Positions 44,644-54,054 of a stretch of 64,000 nucleotides of DNA are shown here, piece by piece; the first letter of the stretch is position 1, and each line of letters starts with the position of its first letter. The DNA is taken from positions 11,045,272 through 11,109,271 of the forward strand of contig CM042038.1 in NCBI GenBank assembly GCA_023525975.1. The letters are read 5' to 3'. The notes beneath the pieces are model-generated. The model was given only the letters and a program-made list of their open reading frames with translations. It ran no database searches and had not been told where the DNA came from. Made by a program: the position numbers and the translations under genes. This DNA comes from Smallanthus sonchifolius. Taxonomy: Eukaryota > Streptophyta > Magnoliopsida > Asterales > Asteraceae.

Positions 44644-47579
44644 ATGGATCAAGTTGAGGAGATGATGGAAGGTTTAACAATTGATGGATCATCGTTCTAT
44701 TGGTACGTTGATCTCGATTACGAATTCGATGCATGTCAATTTTTCGATTTTTCTTCGGAAGAGACGAAATTTGAGGTACAGGAAGCAGAACGCTGGTTCA
44801 GATTTGCTCGCGATTATCCACCTGCTCGTAAGCATCTCAATTTCATGATTACTTGCTAATCAGTGCTTTTTAGATGTGTTTATAAGTTTGTATGATGTTT
44901 GATCGATTTGTAATGTTGAAAACTGATAGAGTGATTATGTATTTTAGATTTTGTTCGAAATGCAATAAAATTCTTATTTAGTGAAAAAAAAGTGTGTTTA
45001 GTTTGAAAGTTTAATGTGAATTGATGTGCAGGTAACATAACTATATAATCTGTATTAAAAGGTAGGAATTTTTTAATCTGTTTCTGCTATATATCCTTTC
45101 GTAAGATTCAACATGTATTTGGTAAGTAAAGGAGAGACTTTTTCATATAAAATTGTTGAATTGAGTCTAAAAGAAATTGTTGATTTTCAGTGGTTACATT
45201 ACATGTAACAACTTACATTTTGCCAAAGAATTATGTATACTTAGTTCTTTATTGAGACACTTGTAGATTTTTCTCTCATGCAATTCTTATGTTTTTTTTT
45301 CTGGATGTTTAGCTTACATGATGAAGATTAACTTGAAGAATGTATTAAAGAGCACTCCTGCAAAAGCTTATAAACAAGAAGCTGTTGAACATACAAGCCC
45401 TACCATAACTACTCCTTCAGATTATGGGATGCACTCTTCAGAAGGGAGAACTGAAGGTAGCAATTACTCTATAGTGTTTCTAATCAGTACCACCAACCAT
45501 TGCAACTCTTGACAGAAAGGTGGTTCGTTAACTGTTTTTAACTGACTTATCTTGCAGAATAATACTAGGATATAATAAAAACTTGATAATAATTCTAAGA
45601 TATAGTTAGATACGACGTCAACTAGTTCTCTGATCTAGAACGAGTCCCGCGTAATTAATAACTTAAATTGTTAGGGACGTTTTTTCTTTCCATATATTCC
45701 ACTAATTAAACCAGTGATTATCTATGCGCTAAAGTTTATGTACAGATGATATTGATTATAGAAACAGAAATGTCTTCATTCAAGTGCAGGGAGTACTCAG
45801 TTTAACTTATACTTTTGTTTAGATTTAAACACTATGTCTTATACAGTACAATTTCTATCTGTTGTTAACTGTCTTTTTTCAATCACTTTTCTTTAGTATA
45901 AATTGGGTGTTTGTCCTGATTCAAAGTGATTTTTTCTTTGATAATGTGCTTTTCATTATGGTTGATACCACAAATTTACTGTTTATTCAGTTTGCATTCC
46001 TGTTATTCAACACTTTGAGCATAATATATGAATACTCAACACCCAAATAATTGATTTTTATTTTTTACATTCAGATGGTTCGGATATGAAATGCCGTAAT
46101 CTCATTGCTGATATTCAGAGATTTAGAACTAAGTTCAAGTCCGCGAACATATTATCTAAACCAAGTCCAAGCCCAAGTACAAGTACAACATTCATGAAAC
46201 CCACCGCTAGTCATTTGGCCAAGAAGATTAATGCAGATGATATACATGCCAACAGTTGTGGAAGGTGTTTTAATTGGTTTTGCTCTGATAATTTTTACTA
46301 TTCTTATAATATTCTCCTGAATGTCTTTTTTTTTAAATGTTCCCTTCTCCATTTGTTCTGATTTCCAAATTTGTAGGTCAACTAAACTACAAAATCCGAA
46401 CGGATCTGAAACTGAAGACATCAAAAGACAGAAGTTGGAGATTGGTTTCCTAAGGAAGGTACACTTATATATTTGAACTTATAAGTGTATATTTACCATT
46501 TCAAGAGCTTTTTTCCTATAGATTCAATTAAATATGATCATGCATGACGCATATACGTGTATAGTTAAGTTCAGTCATGATAGGCTTTTTTTCTCCATCT
46601 TGCAAGGTTTCTCAACTAAAGCACCAAACCTCATTTTCACACAAGACAACCACAAAGGTAAATTCAACTTTGAATCAGTGAAAGTTAAAATTTGAATTAG
46701 TGAACAAACAACTTGTTAGAAATGCGCATTTTGTTCTTGTTCACAGGCTACCATCCCTCTAACACCTAGATTAATGACAGAAGAGAGAGCCCGAAGGCGT
46801 AGGTAATTAATAATCTGCATTTCTTTCACTTTTATCCAAAGGTGGCAATTTACTTATGAATGGATTGATTTGGGCTGTTTTTTGTTAAACGTGTCAGACA
46901 AAAAAATTAGCTAAAGGAGAACAAGTCAAATGGGTAAAACGGGTCACCAAAGTATATTTTTAATATATAATCTCCTAAATCGTTTTATTCAAGTTTAGAA
47001 ACATATTTTATTGTGATCATAATTTAAACATTACTTATGTTCAAATAAACAAAATGAACACAGAATGTTTGCAGCCCTAATTATTTGACCCGTACTAAAA
47101 ATGACCCATTTGACATGTTACACAACCTGCCCATCTTACCACCTCAACTTATAGTGTATAAATGCTCTGCAGAACAGCTAACAGTGGCTAATATAATTGG
47201 AACATGTATTTTCTATCTACAAGTTTTAGGTCCCAGAGGAAAGTTGAAGCAAATAATCATACGTTCAAAGCACTACCTTTGAATAGAAAAGTGGGTACCT
47301 GCAATCAACTAGCATATATTTTGAATATATATAGTTTCTATTTTAAGACAAAGCTAACCATAACACATTGTGTTACATTAATCTCGTGGCAGATACTCGA
47401 GTCTCCTTCATTACCTAGCCATAAGAAAAACATGAATCATTCATGTGAATTTCAGGTTGTCCTTAATTTCTTCTAATTAGTCCATATAAAGTGTATTTAT
47501 AGTTTTCTACATGTTACATTTTAAACATTACATCTAAACATTTTTATATAACTTTGCATTACAGAAGTTTCACTTCTAG
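44644..47579 (+). CDS. TPX2: TPX2-like protein, C-terminally truncated
   Basis: Nine exons: 44644-44827, 45313-45456, 46075-46264, 46377-46458, 46607-46657, 46747-46802, 47230-47290, 47393-47455, 47565-47579; all GT-AG with closing phases, 281 aa. Residues 23-40 (DLDYEFDACQFFDFSSEE) match the TPX2 N-terminal Aurora-binding signature (Y-F-AP-FFDF type), with Cys where Pro is usual; EVQEAERWF and YPPAPY follow. Later exons keep TPX2-like stretches (TEERARRRR, ILESPSLPSHKK, CEFQKFH). TPX2 activates Aurora kinase and nucleates spindle microtubules. Full plant TPX2 is about 750 aa; here a stop comes four residues into exon 9, just where the family continues, so the C-terminal microtubule and kinesin-binding domains are missing. 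Intact splice sites argue that this is either a young pseudogene or a working short paralogue. Confidence 0.75.
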
Positions 47580-48274
47580 TATGACAACTAATACAACTAC
47601 TCAACGTCGATCTGATAATGTACGCTGGCAAGTTGGTTAAGTTTTGTTATCCTGGCATTTTCCCAGCATATTAGTACTAAACACATAATTCTGCTTCTTT
47701 CAAGATGTGAAGTTCCATAATACTTGCAGCATCGTCTTTATAAGGATAATAATCAAGTGATGAAACATACCATAATGGCAAGGGGGTATATGTTTTCTTT
47801 TGTTATACTTTTGTCTTTTTTTCAACTTTTGCAGACCATCGATAGAAACTATCAATTAAGTTTAATTTTGTGTCTAGATACACATATTTTGCCATTAATA
47901 AAAGACTTTGGTTATGTTATATTACACATGGGTTGCCCTGATTTTATCACATTGTTCTCATAGATTTACATAATTGTAAATATTATTATTATTTCTCTGA
48001 ATAATAATTGTTGCGACCATGTGGAAATTACATTATTAAAATATATTATTCCGTCCAATAATAATATGTATATTGTTGTCTGTGTTGATTGTTAAAGAAT
48101 ATTTAAACATGTACTTGGTATACCTTAATTTATGATCCTATAAGATCATATTTTATTAGCAATGTTATTATGTGATTTGTCTTGTGGGATGATATACAAT
48201 AGGAAAATACTTGATGGTTGTACTAATAAGCATATTTATAGTGTTAGATTGAAAATGACAAAAGGATTCAAGAG
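47580..48274. other. Former TPX2 downstream region, no continuing exon seen
   Basis: No frame resembling the missing TPX2 C-terminal domains was found. The sequence is AT-rich up to the TRIM-like element. Some of it may serve as the 3' UTR of the short gene. Confidence 0.4.
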
Positions 48275-48279
48275 CCCAA

Positions 48280-49739
48280 TGAAGCGCGTGAACCAAACTC
48301 ACAAACACAAGAACACAGGTCGCAAATAAGAAGAAACTAGGCCACGGTCTCAGGGTCAGGGTAGAAAAGATGGAACAATTCACACAAATTTCATTCTATT
48401 ATTACTTTAAACTTGTTAATAAATGATCCTTTAAATAGGAAAACAAAACAAACTTCTAATCCTACTAAAACCCGTAAACCTAATAAATAAATTACACTAA
48501 TTAACTCTAACCAATTCTATCTAGACAAGGATTCAAATACATTCAATAAATAATAAATAAAAGAATTCCTAATTATCTAATAATTAAACTCAAACTTTGC
48601 AATCCAATCCTAGTAATTTGACTCCAACTCAAACTCTTTGCTTCACATGTGAACCAACCATTAATTCCAACAATCACTCCCTTACATGTTTCTTCTCTCG
48701 TTTCAACTTGCACACTTACATGTTTCTTCTCTCGTTTTCTTCCCGATCGAACCACACGGATCTTGCTCATTCTTTCTTTTTCTTGCTTGATCTTTCTTCC
48801 TTACTATTTCTTGCTATCTTCCTTCCTTCCTTCCTACTTATTTTTCTTCTTCCTACTTTACCTTCTTCAATTCATCAAGAAACTTGTTCTTGATTACCTA
48901 TTTAACCTTGAAAACTTTTGGCTTTTCTTCTCTCAATTCATGAACAAAGAACACAAAAAAAACGATGTTGTAGACCTTTCGAACAACTCCTTCTTCTTGC
49001 TTCAAATCAAGCATCAAGAGCCTAAGCTCTGATACCAATTGAGCCTAGGTACCAAACTCATAAACACAAAAACACATATCACAAACCAGAAGAAACTAGG
49101 TCGTGATCTCATGGTAGGAAATATGGAACAATTCACGTATCTGTTCTATTATTGCTTTAAGCTTGCTAATACAATGCACCTTTAAATTGGAAAACAAAAC
49201 AAACGTTATAATCCTACTAAAACCCTTAAACCTAATAAATGAATTTCAATAATTATCCCTAACCAATTATATCTAGACAAAGACTCAACACACATTCAAT
49301 AAATAATAAAAAAGACGTAGTTGTCTAGTAATTAAACTCAAGCTTTGTTGGGTTAATCGAGTTTGTTCACAGGTTAGTGGTCAGGGCTCAACTAGTTAGT
49401 GTTAGGCCATTGAATATTAACCCGAAAGAGAAGGTTGTTGGTTTGCATGGGAAATTGCATTAGTTTAACACAAATCTAGCTTTAAAGTTTATTTCTGTTT
49501 TGAAGCTGTAAGGATTTAAGCTTTTTCCTTTTCTCCATGTTTTAGTAATTAAACAAGTTATGTATTTGTTTTAGGTGCGCACCTTTGGAGAGTTTAATAC
49601 AAAAGTTTTTCTTACTTGCGATTTGATTTTGGTTGTGTTTGATCCAATTGAATCCTTCAAGCTTTGCAATTCAATCCAAGTAAATTGACTCCAACTCAAA
49701 CTCTTCAATTCACATGTGAACCAATCATTAATTCCAACA
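48280..49739 (-). mobile_element. TRIM/SMART-like LTR element with no coding region
   Basis: Two LTRs flank only about 367 bp: the left copy (48280-48672) is the 3' LTR and the right copy (49040-49739) the 5' LTR, in minus orientation. A primer site for initiator tRNA-Met (TGGTATCAGAGC on the minus strand, about 49037-49026) follows the 5' LTR, and a purine tract (AAGGGAGTGAT) precedes the 3' LTR. The 5-bp repeat CCCAA flanks the element (48275-48279 and 49740-49744). The right LTR is enlarged by a 310-bp insertion at 49347. The internal part is pyrimidine-rich and has no gag or pol. Confidence 0.82.
49347..49656. mobile_element. 310-bp unclassified insertion in the TRIM LTR
   Basis: Absent from the left LTR. 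It is bounded by the 9-bp repeat TCAAGCTTT (49338-49346 and 49657-49665). Its ends (GTTGGGTTAA and TTGAATCC) are not inverted repeats and there is no poly(A) tail, so no superfamily fits well. A 9-bp duplication would suit a Mutator-like element. Confidence 0.5.
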
Positions 49740-49744
49740 CCCAA

Positions 49745-50144
49745 GATCCATATATGCCATTTGATGCATCCAAGTAAAATGAATGTAAACAGCAATGAAA
49801 TATTAATAACTAGAGTGACAAAACAGATGTGCTCCTGGATGTCCAATCTGAAAGTGTCAAACATCTCAATAAGTGAACAAATGACAATGCATATTGAATA
49901 AAGGTATTATGACTACTTAACAATTCATGAACCATCAATTTAAGCAAATTGCTTCAGATAAACCCCAAAATGTCACAGAATTTAAGCAAATTGTTGCAGA
50001 TGAAACAATAAATCAACAAATAACGATATCAGTAACAGAACTTTGACCATTAAACAACTTAGTTTCCATTGAAATATGATAACTTGGATAATATATTGCA
50101 TAAAGTCACAAACAAAACAACATAAATCCTAACATTCACAAACC
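49745..50144. other. Spacer between TRIM and histone H3
   Basis: AT-rich sequence with the repeated phrase ATTTAAGCAAATTG (about 49938 and 49980). It probably contains the H3 3' UTR near 50100-50144. No other gene seen. Confidence 0.45.
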
Positions 50145-50555
50145 CTAAGCCCTCTCCCCTCTGATCCTCCTAGCCAACTGCATATCCTTAGGCATAATCG
50201 TAACTCTTTTAGCATGAATCGCACACAAATTCGTATCTTCAAACAATCCTACCAGATAAGCTTCCGACGCTTCCTGAAGAGCGGCCACCGCACTGCTCTG
50301 AAACCTCAAATCTGTTTTGAAATCCTGAGCGATTTCTCTCACCAGCCTCTGAAACGGCAGTTTCCGGATCAACAGTTCTGTGCTTTTCTGGTACTTACGG
50401 ATCTCTCTTAGCGCCACAGTTCCTGGCCTGAATCTGTGCGGCTTCTTCACTCCTCCGGTCGCCGGAGCAGATTTCCGAGCGGCCTTCGTTGCCAATTGCT
50501 TTCGTGGAGCCTTTCCTCCGGTTGATTTGCGGGCAGTTTGCTTTGTTCTTGCCAT
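50145..50555 (-). CDS. H3.1: Histone H3.1 (replication-dependent type)
   Basis: Single intronless exon of 136 codons starting MARTKQTARKSTGGKAP and ending ARRIRGERA, full length with no change in the core. Counting from Ala1 of the mature protein, the plant variant-defining positions are Ala31, Phe41, Ser87 and Ala90, which is the H3.1 set (H3.3 has Thr, Tyr, His, Leu). It keeps Lys4, Lys9, Lys27 and Lys36. H3.1 is deposited during S phase by CAF-1 into nucleosomes. Absence of introns also fits the replication-dependent class; plant H3.3 genes usually have them. A TATA box lies upstream at 50628. The gene stands alone with no H4 or H2 neighbour in the window. Confidence 0.97.
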   Translation of the reverse strand: MARTKQTARKSTGGKAPRKQLATKAARKSAPATGGVKKPHRFRPGTVALREIRKYQKSTELLIRKLPFQRLVREIAQDFKTDLRFQSSAVAALQEASEAYLVGLFEDTNLCAIHAKRVTIMPKDMQLARRIRGERA

Positions 50556-50627
50556 GTTTGGTGAGTTTTGGTGGAGATTTTTGAACTTGTTTGAACGATG
50601 TGTGGTTTATCGACGGGAGATTTGGTA

Positions 50628-50636
50628 TTTTATAGG
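50628..50636 (-). promoter_or_regulatory. Histone H3.1 TATA box and histone-element-like site
   Basis: On the minus strand CCCTATAAAATACC lies about 75 bp before the ATG. Further upstream (about 50747-50755) GCGATCCGG resembles, at seven of eight bases, the plant histone octamer GATCCGCG; this is a weak match. Confidence 0.5.
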
Positions 50637-50819
50637 GTTTGTGGAGGTGTTTGAACTTTTGGGGGAAATATGAGCACCAGAGAAGGTGGATCGTTGGATT
50701 AAGAAGTAAGAAAGAGACGGCTAGGATTGTATGTTAGGGGAGCACCCGGATCGCTATCTGTGTGCTATTTCAAGTTTCGTTTGTTTTGTTTGGTTAGCCG
50801 TGAGCGAGACTAAAAATCC

Positions 50820-51415
50820 TAAAATATAATTACCTTTAAAATAAGAATTATTAATTTTAATAATCTCATCTTTTATCAATTGGCTAATAATAATCTCAAC
50901 TGATAATATTATTAATAGGAATCTCTATTTTTAAATTATTTTCTTACATTTAACTCCCGTTAAAAAAACTTAACGTCGTTAGATTTTATAAGACGTGGAC
51001 ATCTGCAAACCATCGGAAAGTCGAGTCAAACCGGAACCCTAGCCACCGCCTTCGCCGGAGGGGTGGTCTACAAACCATAGTCTGTCACCGTCTTCACTGT
51101 TAAACACCACTGTTGTCTCCGTTTGGACTTGCCGGAAAAACGAGACCCGTTAAACACCACCAGAGTCAATGTCAAAACCACTGCTAGCTTGGCTTGACTT
51201 TCCGGCGGTTTGCATATGTCCACGTCATATCAAAATCTAACGACGTTAATTTTTTTTAACAGGACTCCAATGTAAAAAAATAGTTTGAAAATAAGGAATA
51301 GTGGTAAGAATATTCTCACTTAAGATTATTATTGATCAATTGTTAAATGTGAGATTATTAAAATTCAATAATCCTTAAAATAATGGGAGGTATATTCTAT
51401 TTTAAGGTATTTTTA
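50820..51415. mobile_element. Foldback/MULE-like element near the H3.1 promoter
   Basis: Arms of 150-200 bp are inverted copies: the left has TTAATAATCTCATCTTTTA and AACGTCGTTAGATTTT, the right has their reverse complements, and both have ACGTGGACAT with GCAAACC and CGGAAAGTC. The GC-rich centre has CCGCCTTCGCCGGAGG. A related copy is nested at 42255-42575. No transposase; ends and duplication not exactly set. Confidence 0.6.
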
Positions 51416-51659
51416 GAAAAAACAAACATGAGTTAGTTACACTGTGTGGCATGTTCATATTCTATTTTTTATCTTTAACTTTTAAATATTGTACCGGTGG
51501 TTCTTATCATAAATTATAAATTTTAACGTCCATCCATTATAGAGACCACATGTGTTACGTTTGAATGAACAACAAAGACCACCAGTGTAATATTTCAGAG
51601 TTTGATGTTTTTAAACGCAACAACACTTGAAGTCTCGTTCCATCCACCTCCACACCAAA

Positions 51660-53215
51660 CCTTGTTGGGTGTAAATGGGTCTTTCGCACCAAATTTAAAC
51701 CAACAGTAAGATTGATCACCTCAAAACACGACTAGTTGCCAAAGGCTTCCACCAACGCCCCCGCCTAGACTATGCTGAGACTTTTAGTCAACCCACCACT
51801 CTACGTCTAGTTCTTTCCTTGGCAATATCTCATAGTTGGTGTCTTCGCCGGCTCAACATAAACAAAGCTCTTCTTCAAGGCACTCTCATTGAATCTGTCT
51901 ACATGTCGCAACCACCGGGTATGCAAGCTTAACAAGGCTATCTATGGTCTTTGTCAAGCATCACGAGCTTGGTACGATGATCTAAAGAACCACCTGCTAT
52001 CAGATAACTTCACACCAGCTGTTTCAGATCCTTCCATATTCATCCACTCCAAACACATACTTCTTCCACAATCTTCATCCTAGTCTATGTTGATGATATA
52101 ATCACCACCGGTCCTAATTCCACTCTTATCCTTCATTCACTCTCTCACCAACCGTTTCTCTCTTAAGAACCTTGGCACTTTGTCTTACTTCCTTGGCGTG
52201 GAAGCCATTCCTCACTCCAACGGTCTATTTCTCTCTTAAAGTAAATTCATCCTTGACCTCCTCAATCGATGAGTGAAAGTAATATATGTCTACCTCAGAT
52301 CCGATTACAAAGCTTGATGGAAAACTCTACCTTCTCCCCCTGAATACCAAGCTTTGTAGGGGCTCTACAATACTTGTCATTGGCTCGCCCGGATGTAGTC
52401 TTCACTGTTAATAAGTTGTCCCAATTTATGCATTATCCTATTGGTCTTCATTGGGTTGGTTTGAAATGATTACTCCACTAGTTACACGGTACAATGCATC
52501 ATGATCTTTTGATCTGTCATAATTTACCACTGCAACTACACCGACGCCGATTGGGCTGGTGACAAACTCCCATACCATAGTACAATTGGATACATTATCC
52601 ATCTTGGCTCAAACCCCATCTATAGGAGTTCCAAAAGACAACGTGATTTAGCTCGTTCCTATACAGAAGCTGAGTTTCGAGCCGTAGAATCAACCGCAAA
52701 CCGAAGTACAATGGTTAATTTCTCTACTTCATGAACTTGGTCACCAATCAACCGTAACCCCTACCATCTACTGTGACAACTTAAGTGAAACGCACTATTC
52801 GACTAATCCAGCATTTAACTCACAAATGAAGCACTTAGCTCTTGATTTCCATTTTATCCGGGAAAAGGTAGCTGGTACAATACGAGTCACTCACATTTCG
52901 AGGGATGATCAACTTGCTGACGCCCTCACAAAACCCCGATATCAATCTCTTATTTCCCAAGATTGGCCTTCTCTCAAGGTCGTCCATCTTGCGGGGCATA
53001 TCAAACCACATCTGAACCACAAGCATGAACCAAACCGGCTCACAACTTTAGAGCCAAAATTCAAATCATTTTGAATTTTGGATTATTTATAGAACGCTTT
53101 TGTTTCTCCTTAACTAATTATTCCCTATTCTTTAGGTTAATTGCGGTAATAATTCCCTAGGCTTTAGCTCTATATTTTGTATATATATTTAGCTCAGTTA
53201 ATAGAAAAGATCAAT
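51660..53215 (+). pseudogene. Ty1-copia retrotransposon remnant (RT and RNase H), with possible 3' LTR
   Basis: In shifting plus-strand frames the order is: GCKWVF start of the RT domain (about 51667), KGFHQRP-like, RLVLSLAISHSW and LDINNAFLQG-like region, SVYMSQPPGM (about 51895), KLNKAIYGLCQASRAWYDDL (from 51924), catalytic YVDD (52086-52097), LGTLSYFLGV, ALQYLSLARPDVVFTVNKLS, the RNase H start YTDADWA (52537), YTEAEFRAVE and QLADALTKPRYQ (to about 52945). At least five frameshifts or stops disrupt it. Gag, protease and integrase are absent. The AT-rich block 53075-53215 may be a short 3' LTR, but no partner is in the window. Confidence 0.85.
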
Positions 53216-53520
53216 TCAATCATAAACTTCATAGTAAGTATTGGCGATGGATTTATTTGTCTCATCTTGCATTCTTGCTAAAGAGTGAACCTTCCTAAGA
53301 CTCTTAGGTTTAAACATCCTTATTGGCCAATGAATCCCGGGTTCAAGTCCATTCAAGAATATGCTTACCGCATATTCCTCACAAATCATCACTTCGTTTA
53401 ACAACAAAATCGAAAGTCTCATAATTATTGTTGAGCTTACCAGTTTGTTAAGCGTAGGGAGTGCCCCCATGGCATCCTCAATCATAGTGCTTGCAAATCT
53501 TACCGAGGTTGATCAAACAT
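53216..53520 (-). pseudogene. Ty3-gypsy gag fragment
   Basis: A minus-strand frame of about 90 codons contains EEYAVSIFLNGLEP, IHWPIRMFKPKSLRKVHSLA and RMQDETNKS, the conserved capsid tail of plant gypsy gag. It has no start, zinc knuckle or flanking pol, and abuts the copia remnant in opposite orientation. Confidence 0.65.
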
Positions 53521-54054
53521 AGACATTCCATGGTAAGTCGTGATTGAAACTCCCCTCGTCTGCATATACGTGATATCACTGTAGAGTGCTTACTTCCTTC
53601 CAAGTAAATTGTTGCGTACCTTAGCTTCAAAGTGTGTGAGTTTCATCAAAGAAATTGTCACAAATGGTACATTCATCCTCCAACATTTTCACCATGAAAT
53701 TGTGGAACTCAACATTACAAAAGTGCCAGGAAGTGTTATATAACTTACCATCATTTACTGCTATTTAGTATTTCCTTTCACTTGTATATAATTGAGTTTT
53801 TTTCTAATAACATTCAGATAATTCCAATCCAGTCTACAGAGTATATAAGTTGTTTACAGGGCATCTAATACAATAATGATTTATGAACCATAGGAATACA
53901 TTAAACCAAAAAGAGGCCATCAAAACTGGTGTAGATGTCATGTGGTGCACATATATTATACAAAGAAAGACCAAATCCCCTTCTGATCTATTATATGTAC
54001 CTGCTAACTTAACTGCCTGCCTGCCATACACTACTTACTTTGTATGTGTTAGCC

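Noticed and set aside
48597..49032. Ser/Leu/Phe-rich membrane-like frames
   Set aside because: They come from the pyrimidine-rich interior of a TRIM-like element and are low-complexity.
50214..50673. Plus-strand frames over the histone locus
   Set aside because: They are antisense to a perfectly conserved H3 gene and have no homology of their own.
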